A stretch of DNA of 64,000 bases, taken from an uncultured Gammaproteobacteria bacterium (GTDB taxonomy: Bacteria; Pseudomonadota; Gammaproteobacteria; JAADHQ01). Below the pieces are notes generated by a model. That model saw only the letters and a list, made by a program, of their open reading frames with translations. It made no database searches and was not told the DNA's origin. Where the stretch lies: the NCBI GenBank assembly GCA_947258755.1, contig CAMYJO010000011.1, forward strand, positions 1-64,000, read 5' to 3'. A program made the translations under genes and the position numbers. Each line of letters starts with the position of its first letter. Position 1 is the first letter of the stretch. Below, piece after piece: positions 50,409 through 59,971 of this stretch.

Positions 50409-51710
50409 TTACTTCTGAGGATTTTTGTTGCTATTCCATGTTGTGCTATTGAGCCAGTGCTGCATCTCATCCATAGGCAGCGGACGACTGATGTAATAAC
50501 CTTGGCCAATATCGCAACCCATACCGCGGAGTTCAGACAGTGTTTGTTCTGATTCTATGCCTTCTGCGACGACCTTCAGATCGAAATTATGGCCCAGGTC
50601 GATGACCGAGCGGACAATTTTCCTGTCATCTTCATTTTCATTCATATTCATGACAAAGGATTTATCAATCTTGATTTCATTGACCGGGAGTTGCTTTAGG
50701 TAGGACAGGGATGAATGACCCGTACCAAAGTCATCAATGGAAATATTTACGCCGAGACCATTAAGTTCATGCAAGGTCTGCATACTTTTGTCTGGGTCGA
50801 CCATCATTGCACTTTCAGTTACTTCCAGTGTCAGGTTATTCGCATTGATTCCCCAAATTTGCATCGATTGTCTGATCATCTCAACCAGGTCAGGTTCGTG
50901 TAACAGGACTGCAGACAGATTAATAGAGACACTAAAGTTCTGCCAGCTTTCGAAACAGTTTTTGCAGTGACGCAGAGTAGTGTTCAGTGTCCATAAGGTC
51001 AGCGGAACGATCAGTCCACAGTTTTCTGCCAATGATATAAATCTGTCCGGTGATATCATACCGGTCTTGGGGTGCTGCCACCGTACCAGGGCCTCGACAC
51101 TGTTAACATATTGCTGCTGTATTGAGATCTGTGGCTGGTAGTGCATTAGCAGTTCGTCGCCATCGATGGCATCTTTTAATTCCTTTTCCAGAATATGATT
51201 TCGTCGCTCAATATTGACATTGCTGTGGCAGTAAATGTTGTATTCACTGCGTGTGGATTTCGCTTGATCAAGTGCCTCCTCGGTGTTCTGTAATAATGAC
51301 TGGGCATTTTCGGCATGCTCAGGATATAGGGCTACACCTAAAGTGGCTTTGATCTGGACCTTGCTGCCATTAATCCTGAAGGGTTCATCGAGTAGGGTCA
51401 GTATTTTATTGGCAGCCAGCGTTGCATGGCCGCTATTCATGATAGAGGTCAGGATCAACGCAAATTTATTATCGCCGATACGGGCAGCCGTATCTGTTTC
51501 TCGGAGTATTCTCCGTATGCGTTGTGCAAATTCCTGTAATACCGTATCGCCGATATCGTAGCCAAGGGACGAGTTTATCTTTTTCAACTCATGAATATTA
51601 ATAATCAGGCAGGCAATCTTGCCTGGTTTTTCTGAGAGCGATTGAACCTGCTTATTAAGTTTATCAAAAAAACCCTTTCTGGAAGGCAGGCTGGTGAGAT
51701 GATCAAGCAC
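50409..51710 (-). CDS. Degenerate GGDEF-EAL protein (likely c-di-GMP phosphodiesterase)
   Basis: 433 residues from GTG 51710; an in-frame TAA lies two codons upstream, fixing the start. It consists of GGDEF (about 1-165) and EAL domains with no sensor domain. The GGDEF motif reads GDNKF (79-83), so cyclase activity is unlikely, but RETD five residues before keeps the RxxD c-di-GMP site. EAL is intact at 206-208 (SVEALVRWQHP), with IDDFGTGHSSLSYL and VVAEGIESEQT, so phosphodiesterase activity is plausible. It starts 16 nt after the HD-GYP gene, in an operon. Confidence 0.9.
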   Translation of the reverse strand: MLDHLTSLPSRKGFFDKLNKQVQSLSEKPGKIACLIINIHELKKINSSLGYDIGDTVLQEFAQRIRRILRETDTAARIGDNKFALILTSIMNSGHATLAANKILTLLDEPFRINGSKVQIKATLGVALYPEHAENAQSLLQNTEEALDQAKSTRSEYNIYCHSNVNIERRNHILEKELKDAIDGDELLMHYQPQISIQQQYVNSVEALVRWQHPKTGMISPDRFISLAENCGLIVPLTLWTLNTTLRHCKNCFESWQNFSVSINLSAVLLHEPDLVEMIRQSMQIWGINANNLTLEVTESAMMVDPDKSMQTLHELNGLGVNISIDDFGTGHSSLSYLKQLPVNEIKIDKSFVMNMNENEDDRKIVRSVIDLGHNFDLKVVAEGIESEQTLSELRGMGCDIGQGYYISRPLPMDEMQHWLNSTTWNSNKNPQK

Positions 51711-51726
51711 CGGTTAGGCTCACTGA

Positions 51727-52953
51727 CTACAGGTAGAATGTTTTCGGGTCTATGCCAAAAGCCCCGGGTTCATGAGTGGCGACGATGTCGAGAGCATTGC
51801 CATGCTTGTCTTCCATTTCTAATACCAGATCTACAACCGGAAAACTCTCATAGGCCACCTTGTGCTCATCCAGTATCAACATGACCTTGGGGCGCAGGCG
51901 CCTGACCCGATTTTGGGACAGTATGACGCCGACCTGGCCAGTGCTGAGCTCGACCAGGCTGCCCGTTGGGTAGATGCCCAGGCATTGAATGAATTGTTCT
52001 ATCAATTCAATCTGGAAATCGACATTGCCCCATTCATATAACTGCTTTATGGCTTCATGCGATGAAATGGCCCGATTATAGGTACGGTCACTGGTGATTG
52101 CATCGTAGCAATCCACGATAGCGGCGATGCGGGCAAATACCGGTATCTCGGTACCTTTCAGGCCTTGTGGGTATCCATTGCCATTGTGTCGTTCATGGTG
52201 AAACTGGGCAATTTCGATGGCCCTGGCGGGCATCCCCTTTATACCCTTCATGATTTCCACGCTAAAGTCCACGTGTTTCCTGACTAATGCGAATTCCTCG
52301 TCAGTCAATCGTCCCGGTTTATTGAGAATGTTGGCAGGTAGTTTTACTTTGCCTATATCAAAAAGCAGTGAACCGATAGCGAGGTCTTTTAGTTCACTTT
52401 TGCTCAGTCCCAGATGCCTGCCGAGGCTGACGGCGAGAATGGAGGAATCCATAGCATGACGATAGGTATATGAATCCGTATCTTTGAGTTTTGTCAGCCA
52501 CATAAACGCATCAGGGTTGCGCGCTATGCTATCAATCATATTATTGACGGTTTTTTTGGTCTTGTTGAGGTCAATTTTGTTGCCGGACTTGACGTCCGCA
52601 GCCATACTTTCAACCGTCTGATTCAGGTCAGCATGGCATTCCCGGGCAATTACGATTTCATCTTCTACTGCTGTCGTGTCTTCATAATGCACTTTCCTGG
52701 CGGGCAAACCGGCAATTGAATTCGATGTGCTTTGCTTAGTGGAGACCAGGGTTTGCATCTTGTGATCGGCAATATTTTCTTTTGTGGAATCCGTATATAC
52801 AAAGCGACAGTGCTTTCTTAATGCAATGATGTCTTCATCGTCATGTATATAGAAGCCTTGAAACATAAATGGCGTATCCACCCAGGCGCGATCCAGTCGC
52901 GACACATACATTCCTATGCGTAGATCATTTATGTCTGTTTTCTGTTCAATCAC
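51727..52953 (-). CDS. DUF3391/HD-GYP domain protein with an altered HD motif
   Basis: 408 residues from GTG 52953, with AGGAC upstream. An N-terminal DUF3391-like region (LRIGMYVSRLDRAWVDTPFM) is followed by an HD-GYP domain (about 155-320): HHERHNGNGYPQGLKG (252-267) is good. The metal-binding HD reads FD (LLFDIGKVKLP, F198-D199). HD-GYP enzymes hydrolyse c-di-GMP; loss of this His may lower or abolish activity, as in some degenerate members. It is first in an operon with the EAL protein. Possible sensor or scaffold role. Confidence 0.88.
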   Translation of the reverse strand: MIEQKTDINDLRIGMYVSRLDRAWVDTPFMFQGFYIHDDEDIIALRKHCRFVYTDSTKENIADHKMQTLVSTKQSTSNSIAGLPARKVHYEDTTAVEDEIVIARECHADLNQTVESMAADVKSGNKIDLNKTKKTVNNMIDSIARNPDAFMWLTKLKDTDSYTYRHAMDSSILAVSLGRHLGLSKSELKDLAIGSLLFDIGKVKLPANILNKPGRLTDEEFALVRKHVDFSVEIMKGIKGMPARAIEIAQFHHERHNGNGYPQGLKGTEIPVFARIAAIVDCYDAITSDRTYNRAISSHEAIKQLYEWGNVDFQIELIEQFIQCLGIYPTGSLVELSTGQVGVILSQNRVRRLRPKVMLILDEHKVAYESFPVVDLVLEMEDKHGNALDIVATHEPGAFGIDPKTFYL

Positions 52954-53428
52954 ACTTGCTGTCCTGAATTAATCCCTGAAGGCAGGTTTTTTCTTTTATA
53001 GAAGTTGTCTTATGTATCGGCAACAAAGGAAATATGTTTAGAAAGCATAAACATAAGAGCCATATGTATCGCTTAAATACTTGATTTGTCAGAGACTGAT
53101 CGGAGATAGGAAATTATGCTGGAACGAGTGATGAATCTGTATACATTGATTCATTGACCAAGTGCTTTATTTCGGCATGACTTTATGTGACTGCTTCAGG
53201 GGGGGGCGTGGCGATACAAGTCGGGAGAAAACACTTTATAGATAACACAACTGCCGTACCCTTGATTAAAACAATAAAAATCAGTGTATTATAGTTTAAT
53301 CAGGTATAATAAGATCGTGTCGGACAACATCAGCATGCGCTACGGCAGCGCAAGCAAGTTGAAATGCAGGTTAATTTCAGCAATCCGGTTGTTTGAGTAT
53401 GATTATTATGAAATTTTTCATTACTTCA
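52954..53428. other. Non-coding region upstream of the rimP operon
   Basis: 475 nt between divergent HD-GYP and rimP transcription units. A/T-rich with a GGGGGGG run near 53200. No gene or dispersed repeat recognised. Confidence 0.5.
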
Positions 53429-53458
53429 TTGGAAAAAGTTAGATAAGGGGGTTATAAT
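53429..53458 (+). promoter_or_regulatory. Promoter of rimP-nusA-infB operon
   Basis: A consensus TATAAT (53453-53458) is preceded at 17-18 bp by TTGGAA/TGGAAA (53429-53435). The stretch after it (GCCCCGCGG) is a GC-rich discriminator like that of growth-rate-regulated promoters. Predicted start near 53465. Confidence 0.65.
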
Positions 53459-53487
53459 GCCCCGCGGAATAGCAAGATTGAATAATT

Positions 53488-53512
53488 AAGTGGGCCTGAG
53501 AGGCCCACTTTT
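53488..53512 (+). promoter_or_regulatory. Terminator-like leader hairpin before rimP
   Basis: AAGTGGGCC (53488-53496), loop TGAGA, GGCCCACTT (53502-53510), then TTTTAGTTT. It lies between promoter and rimP ATG, so it could act as an attenuator of the operon or end an upstream transcript. NusA, encoded downstream, stimulates termination at such hairpins, so autoregulation is conceivable. Confidence 0.6.
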
Positions 53513-53533
53513 AGTTTCCACGGCAGGGTAATT

Positions 53534-53989
53534 ATGGGGTATGTGCCTGAAAAGCTTCAGATGATTGTCGATAATGTGGTTACCTCACTCGGCTACGAAC
53601 TGGTCGGTGTGGAGTACCTGAAACATGATGGCGGCGGCCTGTTGCGGGTTTATATAGATAGTGAACAGGGCATCAAACTGGATGATTGTCAGGCTGTTAG
53701 TCATCAGATCAGTGGTGTGCTGGACGTTGAGGACCCTATAGCTGGAAACTATAATCTTGAGATTTCATCACCAGGATTGGATCGGCCCTTATTTAAGGCC
53801 AGCGATTATCAGCGTTTTGCAGGTAGTCAGGTCAAGATCAAACTGGCCAGAGCGCAAGAAGGGCGCAAGAATTACAAAGGTGTTTTGCAGGGCATAGAGA
53901 ATGATGAGGTCATTCTTGGTATTGAAGGGCAAGAGATTCGTTTGTCATTGGCAAATATTGAGCAATCAAGACTGGTACCTGAATTTTAG
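53534..53989 (+). CDS. rimP: Ribosome maturation factor RimP
   Basis: 151 residues; needed for 30S maturation. The N-terminal domain shows LVGVEYLKHDGGGLLRVYID and DCQAVSHQISGVLDVEDPI, followed by YNLEISSPGLDRPLF, the RimP signature, and a C-terminal SH3-like domain. First gene of rimP-nusA-infB-rbfA-truB. GGTAATT before the ATG is a poor ribosome site; CAGGG at about 53525 is closer to consensus. Confidence 0.97.
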   Translation: MGYVPEKLQMIVDNVVTSLGYELVGVEYLKHDGGGLLRVYIDSEQGIKLDDCQAVSHQISGVLDVEDPIAGNYNLEISSPGLDRPLFKASDYQRFAGSQVKIKLARAQEGRKNYKGVLQGIENDEVILGIEGQEIRLSLANIEQSRLVPEF

Positions 53990-54018
53990 AACCAAGGCGG
54001 ATTGTAGGAACTGACGGA

Positions 54019-55488
54019 ATGAACAAAGAGATATTATTAGTAGTAGACACGGTATCCAATGAGAAGGGTGTCGATAAAGAAATCATCTTCGAGGCAATCG
54101 AGGCCGCGTTGGCCTCTGTGGCCAAAAAGAAGCATGGTGGCGATATCGATACGCGCGTATCCATTGACCGCAAAACGGGTGACTACAGTACTTATCGACT
54201 CTGGGAAGTTATTGAGGACGATGCGGAAATGGAATTTCCACAGCGCCAGATGACACTGAGTGCGGCTCAATATGATAATTCTGAGCTTGAGCTGGGTGGC
54301 TTCTACGAAGAAGAAATGGATTCCGTTGCCTTTGGCCGAATTGCAGCGCAGACCGCCAAACAGGTTATTGTGCAAAAAGTCCGTGAGGCTGAACGTGCGC
54401 AAATCGTTGATGCTTACCAGGATCGTGTGGGTGAACTTGTCAGTGGTATTGATCTGGGTGGTAATGTTGAGGCCATGATCCCGCGCGAGCATCTTATCCC
54501 GCGTGAGGCTTTACGCTCCGGAGACCGAGTACGTGGTTATCTGTATGACGTACGATCTGAGGCCAGAGGGCCACAGCTGTTTATCAGTCGAACCGTGCCC
54601 GACTTTCTGGTTGAATTATTCAAACTGGAAGTGCCAGAAGTCGGTCAGGATCTGATCGATATTTTGGGTGCTTCACGCGATTCAGGATTGCGGGCTAAAA
54701 TTGCGGTCAAATCAAATGATTCCAGAATAGACCCGATAGGTGCTTGCGTAGGTATGCGCGGATCACGTGTACAAACCGTTTCAAACGAATTGTCGGGTGA
54801 ACGTGTTGATATCATTCTATGGGACTCTAATCCCGCACAGTTTGTCATCAATGCCATGTCGCCAGCTGAAGTGGTCTCTATCGTTGTTGACGAAGAAACC
54901 AATAGTATGGATATCGCGGTCAGTGATGAGCAGTTGTCACAGGCAATCGGCCGCGGCGGACAGAATGTCAAATTGGCCAGCGAGTTGACCGGCTGGACTT
55001 TAAATGTCATGAGCGAGAGCCAGGCCGAAGAGAAAACTGAAGGTGAACAGGAAGTAGTGCAAAAACTATTCATGGACCAGCTGGATGTTGATGAGGAACT
55101 AGCAGGCATCCTGGCGCAAGAAGGTTTTTCATCCATTGACGAAGTAGCCTACGTGCCCGCCAGTGAATTGCTCGAGATTGAGGAATTTGATGAAGATATC
55201 GTCGAGGAACTCAGAGGGCGTGCACGTGACGTGCTGCTAACTCGAGCAATTGTTGATGAAGAAAAAGTCGGTGACAATACCCCAGAGCAGGCGTTGCTTG
55301 ATCTGGATGGCATGACCGAAGAGCTTGCCATTGCTTTGGCGAACAAGGATATTACGACACTCGATGATCTGGCAGAGTTGTCCACGGATGAATTGATCGA
55401 AATCAAGGACATGAATGAAGAGAGCGCAGGCAAGTTGATTATGGCTGCACGTGCGCATTGGTTTGAAGACGAAGAGCAGAATGGTTAA
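54019..55488 (+). CDS. nusA: Transcription termination/antitermination factor NusA
   Basis: 489 residues. The N-terminal RNA-polymerase-binding domain begins EILLVVDTVSNEKGVDKEII; S1 is at about 135-200; KH1/KH2 contain IGACVGMRGSRVQTVSNEL and LSQAIGRGGQNVKLASEL. Two C-terminal acidic repeats (about 365-420 and 435-485, both with helix-hairpin-helix character such as EELAIALANKDITTLDDLAE) match the extended proteobacterial form. It binds paused polymerase and nascent RNA. Standard operon position. Confidence 0.98.
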   Translation: MNKEILLVVDTVSNEKGVDKEIIFEAIEAALASVAKKKHGGDIDTRVSIDRKTGDYSTYRLWEVIEDDAEMEFPQRQMTLSAAQYDNSELELGGFYEEEMDSVAFGRIAAQTAKQVIVQKVREAERAQIVDAYQDRVGELVSGIDLGGNVEAMIPREHLIPREALRSGDRVRGYLYDVRSEARGPQLFISRTVPDFLVELFKLEVPEVGQDLIDILGASRDSGLRAKIAVKSNDSRIDPIGACVGMRGSRVQTVSNELSGERVDIILWDSNPAQFVINAMSPAEVVSIVVDEETNSMDIAVSDEQLSQAIGRGGQNVKLASELTGWTLNVMSESQAEEKTEGEQEVVQKLFMDQLDVDEELAGILAQEGFSSIDEVAYVPASELLEIEEFDEDIVEELRGRARDVLLTRAIVDEEKVGDNTPEQALLDLDGMTEELAIALANKDITTLDDLAELSTDELIEIKDMNEESAGKLIMAARAHWFEDEEQNG

Positions 55489-55506
55489 TACCTGGAGAAG
55501 ATCTAG

Positions 55507-58002
55507 ATGTCAGATGTAACAGTAAAGCAATTTGCTGAAGTCGTTGGCGTGCCAGCAGACAGACTGTTGACTCAATTGAGTGAGGCAGGGCTGGAGTTTG
55601 CCGCTGAAAGCGACATGATTACTGATAAGCAAAAAATGCAATTGCTTGATCATCTACGTCTGAGTCATGGCAAGAGTGACGCGGATAAGAAAGAAGGGCC
55701 AAGAAAGATTACTTTGCGCAGAAAAACTCAGAGTGAGTTACGTGTAACCGGTAGTCATGGCAAGAGTAAAACGGTGAATGTGGAAGTGCGCAAAAAACGC
55801 ACCTACGTCAAGCGTGCAGATATTCTCGAAGAAGAGCAGCGGCAGAAGCAGGAAGAAGAAGAACGCCTGGCAGCAGAGCAAGCACTTAAACAGGCTGAAG
55901 AGGATGCGCGCAAGCAGAAGGAAGAAGACTCGCGCCAGAAAGCTGAACAAGAGGCCAAGCTACAAGCAGAGGAAGAGGTACGTAAGAAAGCCGAAGCCGA
56001 GGAAATGCTGCGCAAGGAAATGGAGAAGGCCAGGGAAGAGGTTACCAAAAAAGAAGAGCCTGCTGCCAAGACCGATAAAAAACCCGAGAAAAAAGGTAAG
56101 CGCAGAGATGATAAGTCTACCCGCTATGGTCGTGAAGAACTGCATGTATCGGGTAATAAAAGTGGCCGTAGAAAGAAAAAGAAAAAAGGCAGAGGCGTTG
56201 CCGTGTCATCTACTACGGAACATGGCTTTGAAAAACCCACTGCACCTGTGGTGCGTGAGGTTAATATTCCGGAATCAATAACGGTTGCTGAACTTGCGCA
56301 GAAAATGTCTGTCAAGGCAGCCGAAGTCATTAAGATCCTGATGAGCCTGGGTTCGATGGTCACTATTAACCAGGTGCTGGATCAGGAAACGGCAACCGTC
56401 GTCGTTGAAGAGATGGGTCATACGGTCAAATTGATCAGTGACGATGCCATTGAGGAAGAATTGATCATGGTCGAAGAGAGCGATGCGCCTCTGGAACCAA
56501 GAGCACCTGTTGTCACGATTATGGGTCATGTCGATCACGGTAAGACGTCACTACTAGATTATATCAGGAGCAGTCGTGTTGCTTCTGGTGAAGCCGGCGG
56601 AATAACGCAACACATCGGTGCCTACCATGTCGATACCGACAAGGGCATGATCACCTTTCTCGATACACCCGGACATGCGGCGTTTACTGCGATGCGGGCA
56701 CGTGGTGCCAAGTCAACCGACATCGTTGTTATCGTCGTTGCTGCAGATGACGGTGTCATGCCGCAGACCAAGGAAGCCATCCAGCATGCGCGCGCAGGGG
56801 ATGTGCCTATCATTATTGCCGTTAACAAAATTGATAAGGCCGATGCCCAGCCGGACAAAGTCAAACAAGAGTTGTCACAAGAGGACGTGGTGCCTGAGGA
56901 CTGGGGCGGTGATGTTATGTTCGTCAACGTCTCGGCGCATACCGGTGAGGGTGTCGATGCACTTCTTGATGGTATTTTATTGCAGTCCGAGGTCTTGGAG
57001 CTAAAGGCCCCGGTTGATACAACTGCCAGAGGTGTTGTCATCGAGTCCCGTCTTGATAAGGGCAGGGGTTCAGTTGCCAGTATCCTGGTGCAGGCAGGTA
57101 CCATACGCAAAGGTGACATTCTGATTGCCGGCGGTGAGTATGGACGCATTCGTGCGCTACTGGATGAAAATGGTCAGTCCATCGAAGCTGCTGGTCCATC
57201 GATACCGGTGGAGATTTTGGGTCTTTCCGGTACACCGAATGCCGGTGATGAAGCGATTGTGGTTGCTGACGAGCGCAAAGCGCGCGAAGTCGCCAGTCTC
57301 AGGCAAGGCAAGGTCCGTGAGACCCGATTGGCCAATCAGCAAAAAGCCAAGCTGGAAAATATGTTTACCCATATGGAAAGCGGTGAAACAAGTGCGTTTA
57401 ATGTTCTGGTTAAAGCCGATGTGCAAGGTTCTGTTGAGGCTATTAGTGCGTCACTGAATAAGCTTTCCACCGACGAAGTAAAAGTGAATATCGTCGCAAC
57501 TGGTGTAGGTGGGATAACGGAGTCTGACGTTAATCTCGCTGTCGCCTCGGGTGCGGTGATGTTTGGCTTTAATGTGCGCGCCGATGCCTCTGCCAAACGC
57601 CTGATCGAGGAAGAGGAAGTTGATCTGCATTACTTTAGTGTTATTTATGACCTGATCGATGAAGTTAAGAGTGCGATGACAGGCATGTTGGCACCGGAGT
57701 ACAAAGAAGAGATTGTTGGCCTGGCTGAGGTGCGCGATGTGTTTCGCTCTTCTGCTTTGGGCGCGATTGCCGGCTGCCTGGTTGTCGAAGGTGTGGTTAA
57801 ACGCAACAATCCGATCCGAGTACTACGCGATAATGTTGTTATCTACGAGGGTGAGCTGGAATCTCTGCGCCGCTTCAAGGATGATGCAAATGAAGTTAAA
57901 TCCGGGGTAGAATGCGGCATAGGCGTTAAAAATTATAATGATATTAAGTCTGGGGACCAGATAGAGGTCTTTGAGCGAGTGCTTGTTAAGCGCGAGTTGT
58001 AG
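55507..58002 (+). CDS. infB: Translation initiation factor IF-2
   Basis: 831 residues. It recruits fMet-tRNA to the 30S subunit and hydrolyses GTP. Small IF2_N domain at the start ([20 protein letters not shown]), a highly charged E/K/R/A-rich coiled region (about 105-200), a basic [10 protein letters not shown] patch, and a second IF2_N domain. The G domain then shows [29 protein letters not shown] and NKIDKADAQ, with C-terminal domains ending [13 protein letters not shown]. The tRNA it uses, fMet, is encoded 8 kb upstream. Confidence 0.98.
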   Translation: MSDVTVKQFAEVVGVPADRLLTQLSEAGLEFAAESDMITDKQKMQLLDHLRLSHGKSDADKKEGPRKITLRRKTQSELRVTGSHGKSKTVNVEVRKKRTYVKRADILEEEQRQKQEEEERLAAEQALKQAEEDARKQKEEDSRQKAEQEAKLQAEEEVRKKAEAEEMLRKEMEKAREEVTKKEEPAAKTDKKPEKKGKRRDDKSTRYGREELHVSGNKSGRRKKKKKGRGVAVSSTTEHGFEKPTAPVVREVNIPESITVAELAQKMSVKAAEVIKILMSLGSMVTINQVLDQETATVVVEEMGHTVKLISDDAIEEELIMVEESDAPLEPRAPVVTIMGHVDHGKTSLLDYIRSSRVASGEAGGITQHIGAYHVDTDKGMITFLDTPGHAAFTAMRARGAKSTDIVVIVVAADDGVMPQTKEAIQHARAGDVPIIIAVNKIDKADAQPDKVKQELSQEDVVPEDWGGDVMFVNVSAHTGEGVDALLDGILLQSEVLELKAPVDTTARGVVIESRLDKGRGSVASILVQAGTIRKGDILIAGGEYGRIRALLDENGQSIEAAGPSIPVEILGLSGTPNAGDEAIVVADERKAREVASLRQGKVRETRLANQQKAKLENMFTHMESGETSAFNVLVKADVQGSVEAISASLNKLSTDEVKVNIVATGVGGITESDVNLAVASGAVMFGFNVRADASAKRLIEEEEVDLHYFSVIYDLIDEVKSAMTGMLAPEYKEEIVGLAEVRDVFRSSALGAIAGCLVVEGVVKRNNPIRVLRDNVVIYEGELESLRRFKDDANEVKSGVECGIGVKNYNDIKSGDQIEVFERVLVKREL

Positions 58003-58032
58003 CACCAGCCTGATATTATTATTTATTGAATC

Positions 58033-58404
58033 ATGCCAAAAGATTTCAGCCGCACACGCCGAATCGGCCTGCAAATCCAGCGAGACCTTGCAGACCTGAT
58101 TCGAAGCCAGATCAAAGATCCACGCATCGGCATGGTGTCTGTCAATGCGGTCAAAGTTTCGCGTGATCTCTCTCATGCAAAGATCTATATCACCACACTG
58201 GACGACAGTGAACGTAAACTGACGCTTGATATCTTACAAAAAGCGGCAGGCTTTTTGCGTCATGAGCTGGGTCAGATGCTGTCGATTAGAACAATTCCCC
58301 AATTACATTTCTTTTACGACGATTCTATTGAACAAGGGTCAAGACTCGAGAGCTTGATAGAGGATGCGATTTCCTCTGACAAGAAAAAACATCTTGATGA
58401 ATAA
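58033..58404 (+). CDS. rbfA: 30S ribosome-binding factor RbfA
   Basis: 123 residues; a late 30S maturation and cold-adaptation factor. KH-like fold: RRIGLQIQRDLADLIRSQIKDPRIG, VSRDLSHAKIYITTL and RHELGQMLSIRTIPQLHFFYDDS, all characteristic. Sits 30 nt after infB and 25 nt before truB, standard order. Confidence 0.97.
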   Translation: MPKDFSRTRRIGLQIQRDLADLIRSQIKDPRIGMVSVNAVKVSRDLSHAKIYITTLDDSERKLTLDILQKAAGFLRHELGQMLSIRTIPQLHFFYDDSIEQGSRLESLIEDAISSDKKKHLDE

Positions 58405-58429
58405 ATATTTTTAGCGGACATTTTCTGAT

Positions 58430-59350
58430 ATGGCACGAAAACGTAAACGGGGTAGACCTGTTAATGGCATTATCCTGCTCGATAAGCCGCAAGGCTTGAC
58501 CTCGAACAAGGCTCTGCAACGGGTCAAGACGTTGTTCTTTGTACAAAAGGCAGGCCACACTGGCAGCCTGGATCCGCTGGCAACTGGCATGTTACCGATT
58601 TGCTTCGGCGAAGCGACCAAGGTGTCTAATTATTTGCTGGATGCCAACAAACGCTACAGTTTTACTTGCCAGCTGGGAGTGGTAACCAACACCGGTGATG
58701 CCGAAGGTGAGATCACAGAGCGCCATGCTGTACCCAAGTTGGATGAGCAGGCCATTGAGGCTGTTTTGCAGACGTTCAGGGGCTCGATTGAACAGATACC
58801 GCCGATGTTTTCGGCATTGAAGCATAACGGTGAGCGCTTGTATGATCTGGCCCGGCAGGGTATCGAGGTGGAGCGAAAGCCGCGTACGGTACAGATCCAT
58901 GAGTTGAAATTGATCAAATTCGAGGGAAGTGAGCTGGTTCTGGAGGCTTATTGCTCAAAGGGTACCTATATTCGTACGCTGACTGAGGACATCGGCCGTC
59001 AGTTGGGCTGTGGTGCGCATGTTAGCCAGCTCCGACGTCTGACTGTGGGTCCATTCCAGGATCCGACACAGATGGTGACGATGGCGCAGCTGGAGCAGAT
59101 GCGTGAGCAGGACCGTGAGCAGCTTAATAGCCTGATCATGCCGATTGATGCGGCACTGATGGATTGGCCCGATATACAGCTGAATGCCGATCTTTCCTAT
59201 TACGTCCAGCAGGGGCAGGCCGTACAGGTACCGAAGGCGCCATCGATGGGCTGGGTGCGCCTGTATAACTCCGACAAGGGGGTTTTTCTCGGCATTGGTC
59301 AGATATCAGACGATGGCAAGGTCGCACCCAAGCGCCTTTTCCATGCTTGA
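58430..59350 (+). CDS. truB: tRNA pseudouridine(55) synthase
   Basis: 306 residues; makes pseudouridine 55 in the T-loop of tRNAs. The catalytic Asp48 lies in [20 protein letters not shown]. Further family motifs: [39 protein letters not shown] and [14 protein letters not shown] short PUA-like C-terminal domain is present. Last gene of the rimP operon in this layout, with rpsO after a 302-nt gap. Confidence 0.98.
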   Translation: MARKRKRGRPVNGIILLDKPQGLTSNKALQRVKTLFFVQKAGHTGSLDPLATGMLPICFGEATKVSNYLLDANKRYSFTCQLGVVTNTGDAEGEITERHAVPKLDEQAIEAVLQTFRGSIEQIPPMFSALKHNGERLYDLARQGIEVERKPRTVQIHELKLIKFEGSELVLEAYCSKGTYIRTLTEDIGRQLGCGAHVSQLRRLTVGPFQDPTQMVTMAQLEQMREQDREQLNSLIMPIDAALMDWPDIQLNADLSYYVQQGQAVQVPKAPSMGWVRLYNSDKGVFLGIGQISDDGKVAPKRLFHA

Positions 59351-59439
59351 TATTGAAATATTTAACTTGAATATAGTTATGTATCCCATTGATATATATT
59401 GATTATGTAAAGGTAATCACTGTCTACGTCACGGTCGGT

Positions 59440-59461
59440 CTGAGCACGCAGCTGTGCTCAG
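59440..59461. other. Stem-loop in the truB-rpsO gap
   Basis: CTGAGCAC (59440-59447), loop GCAGCT, GTGCTCAG (59454-59461): 8-bp perfect stem without a T-run. It may end or process the truB transcript. The rest of the 59351-59570 stretch holds no recognisable gene. Confidence 0.4.
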
Positions 59462-59570
59462 CACGAGGCCGAATACTACGATGGTAGGCGATGTCAGGCG
59501 AGCCCAATGTCAGTCTACCGCCTGCTCAGCTAACTACTTATCTTTAATGGGATAATTTTGTCGTAATGGC

Positions 59571-59599
59571 TTGTTACTTGCGTGCGGCAAAGGTAAAAT
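59571..59599 (+). promoter_or_regulatory. Promoter of rpsO-pnp
   Basis: TTGTTA (59571-59576), 17-nt spacer, TAAAAT (59594-59599), followed by a GC-rich CGCCGC. Predicted start near 59606, about 47 nt before rpsO. Confidence 0.75.
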
Positions 59600-59652
59600 A
59601 CGCCGCTTGGTGTAAGTCGCTTTAGTAAATGATCTATCAGGAGTAAGTTTGT

Positions 59653-59919
59653 ATGTTAACCGTTGAAGAGAAAGCCAATATTGTTGAGGAGTACCAGCTG
59701 TCGGGGACCGATACCGGATCACCGGAAGTGCAGGTTGCCTTGCTGACCAGCAATATTAATAAATTGACCGGACATTTTAATGACCATAAACATGACCATC
59801 ATTCCCGTCAGGGTCTGTTGCGCATGATCAATCAGCGCCGTAAATTGCTGGACTACGTGAAAAAGAAAGATGCGGATCGTTATCAGAACCTCATCACACG
59901 TCTCGGTCTGCGTCGATAA
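59653..59919 (+). CDS. rpsO: 30S ribosomal protein S15
   Basis: 88 residues starting [16 protein letters not shown]15 binds the 16S rRNA central domain early in assembly. Signature: [20 protein letters not shown], then [20 protein letters not shown] and a C-terminal LGLRR. CAGGAG at 59638-59643 precedes the ATG by nine bases. The leader may carry the S15 autoregulatory structure, as in E. coli, but no pseudoknot was traced. Confidence 0.98.
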   Translation: MLTVEEKANIVEEYQLSGTDTGSPEVQVALLTSNINKLTGHFNDHKHDHHSRQGLLRMINQRRKLLDYVKKKDADRYQNLITRLGLRR

Positions 59920-59934
59920 AAATTAAAATTAATA

Positions 59935-59955
59935 GTACTTATTACCTGCAAGTAC
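59935..59955 (+). other. Short hairpin in the rpsO-pnp spacer
   Basis: GTACTT (59935-59940) and AAGTAC (59950-59955) enclose 9 nt just upstream of the pnp ribosome site. In E. coli the pnp leader folds into a hairpin cleaved by RNase III for PnP autoregulation; this one is short, so a similar role is only a possibility. Confidence 0.35.
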
Positions 59956-59971
59956 ATGTAAGGAATATCCT

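Noticed and set aside
50409-52953. HD-GYP and EAL genes as one gene split by a frameshift
   Set aside because: The EAL frame has a TAA two codons before its GTG, and the HD-GYP protein ends with a complete C-terminus; a normal two-gene operon is simpler.
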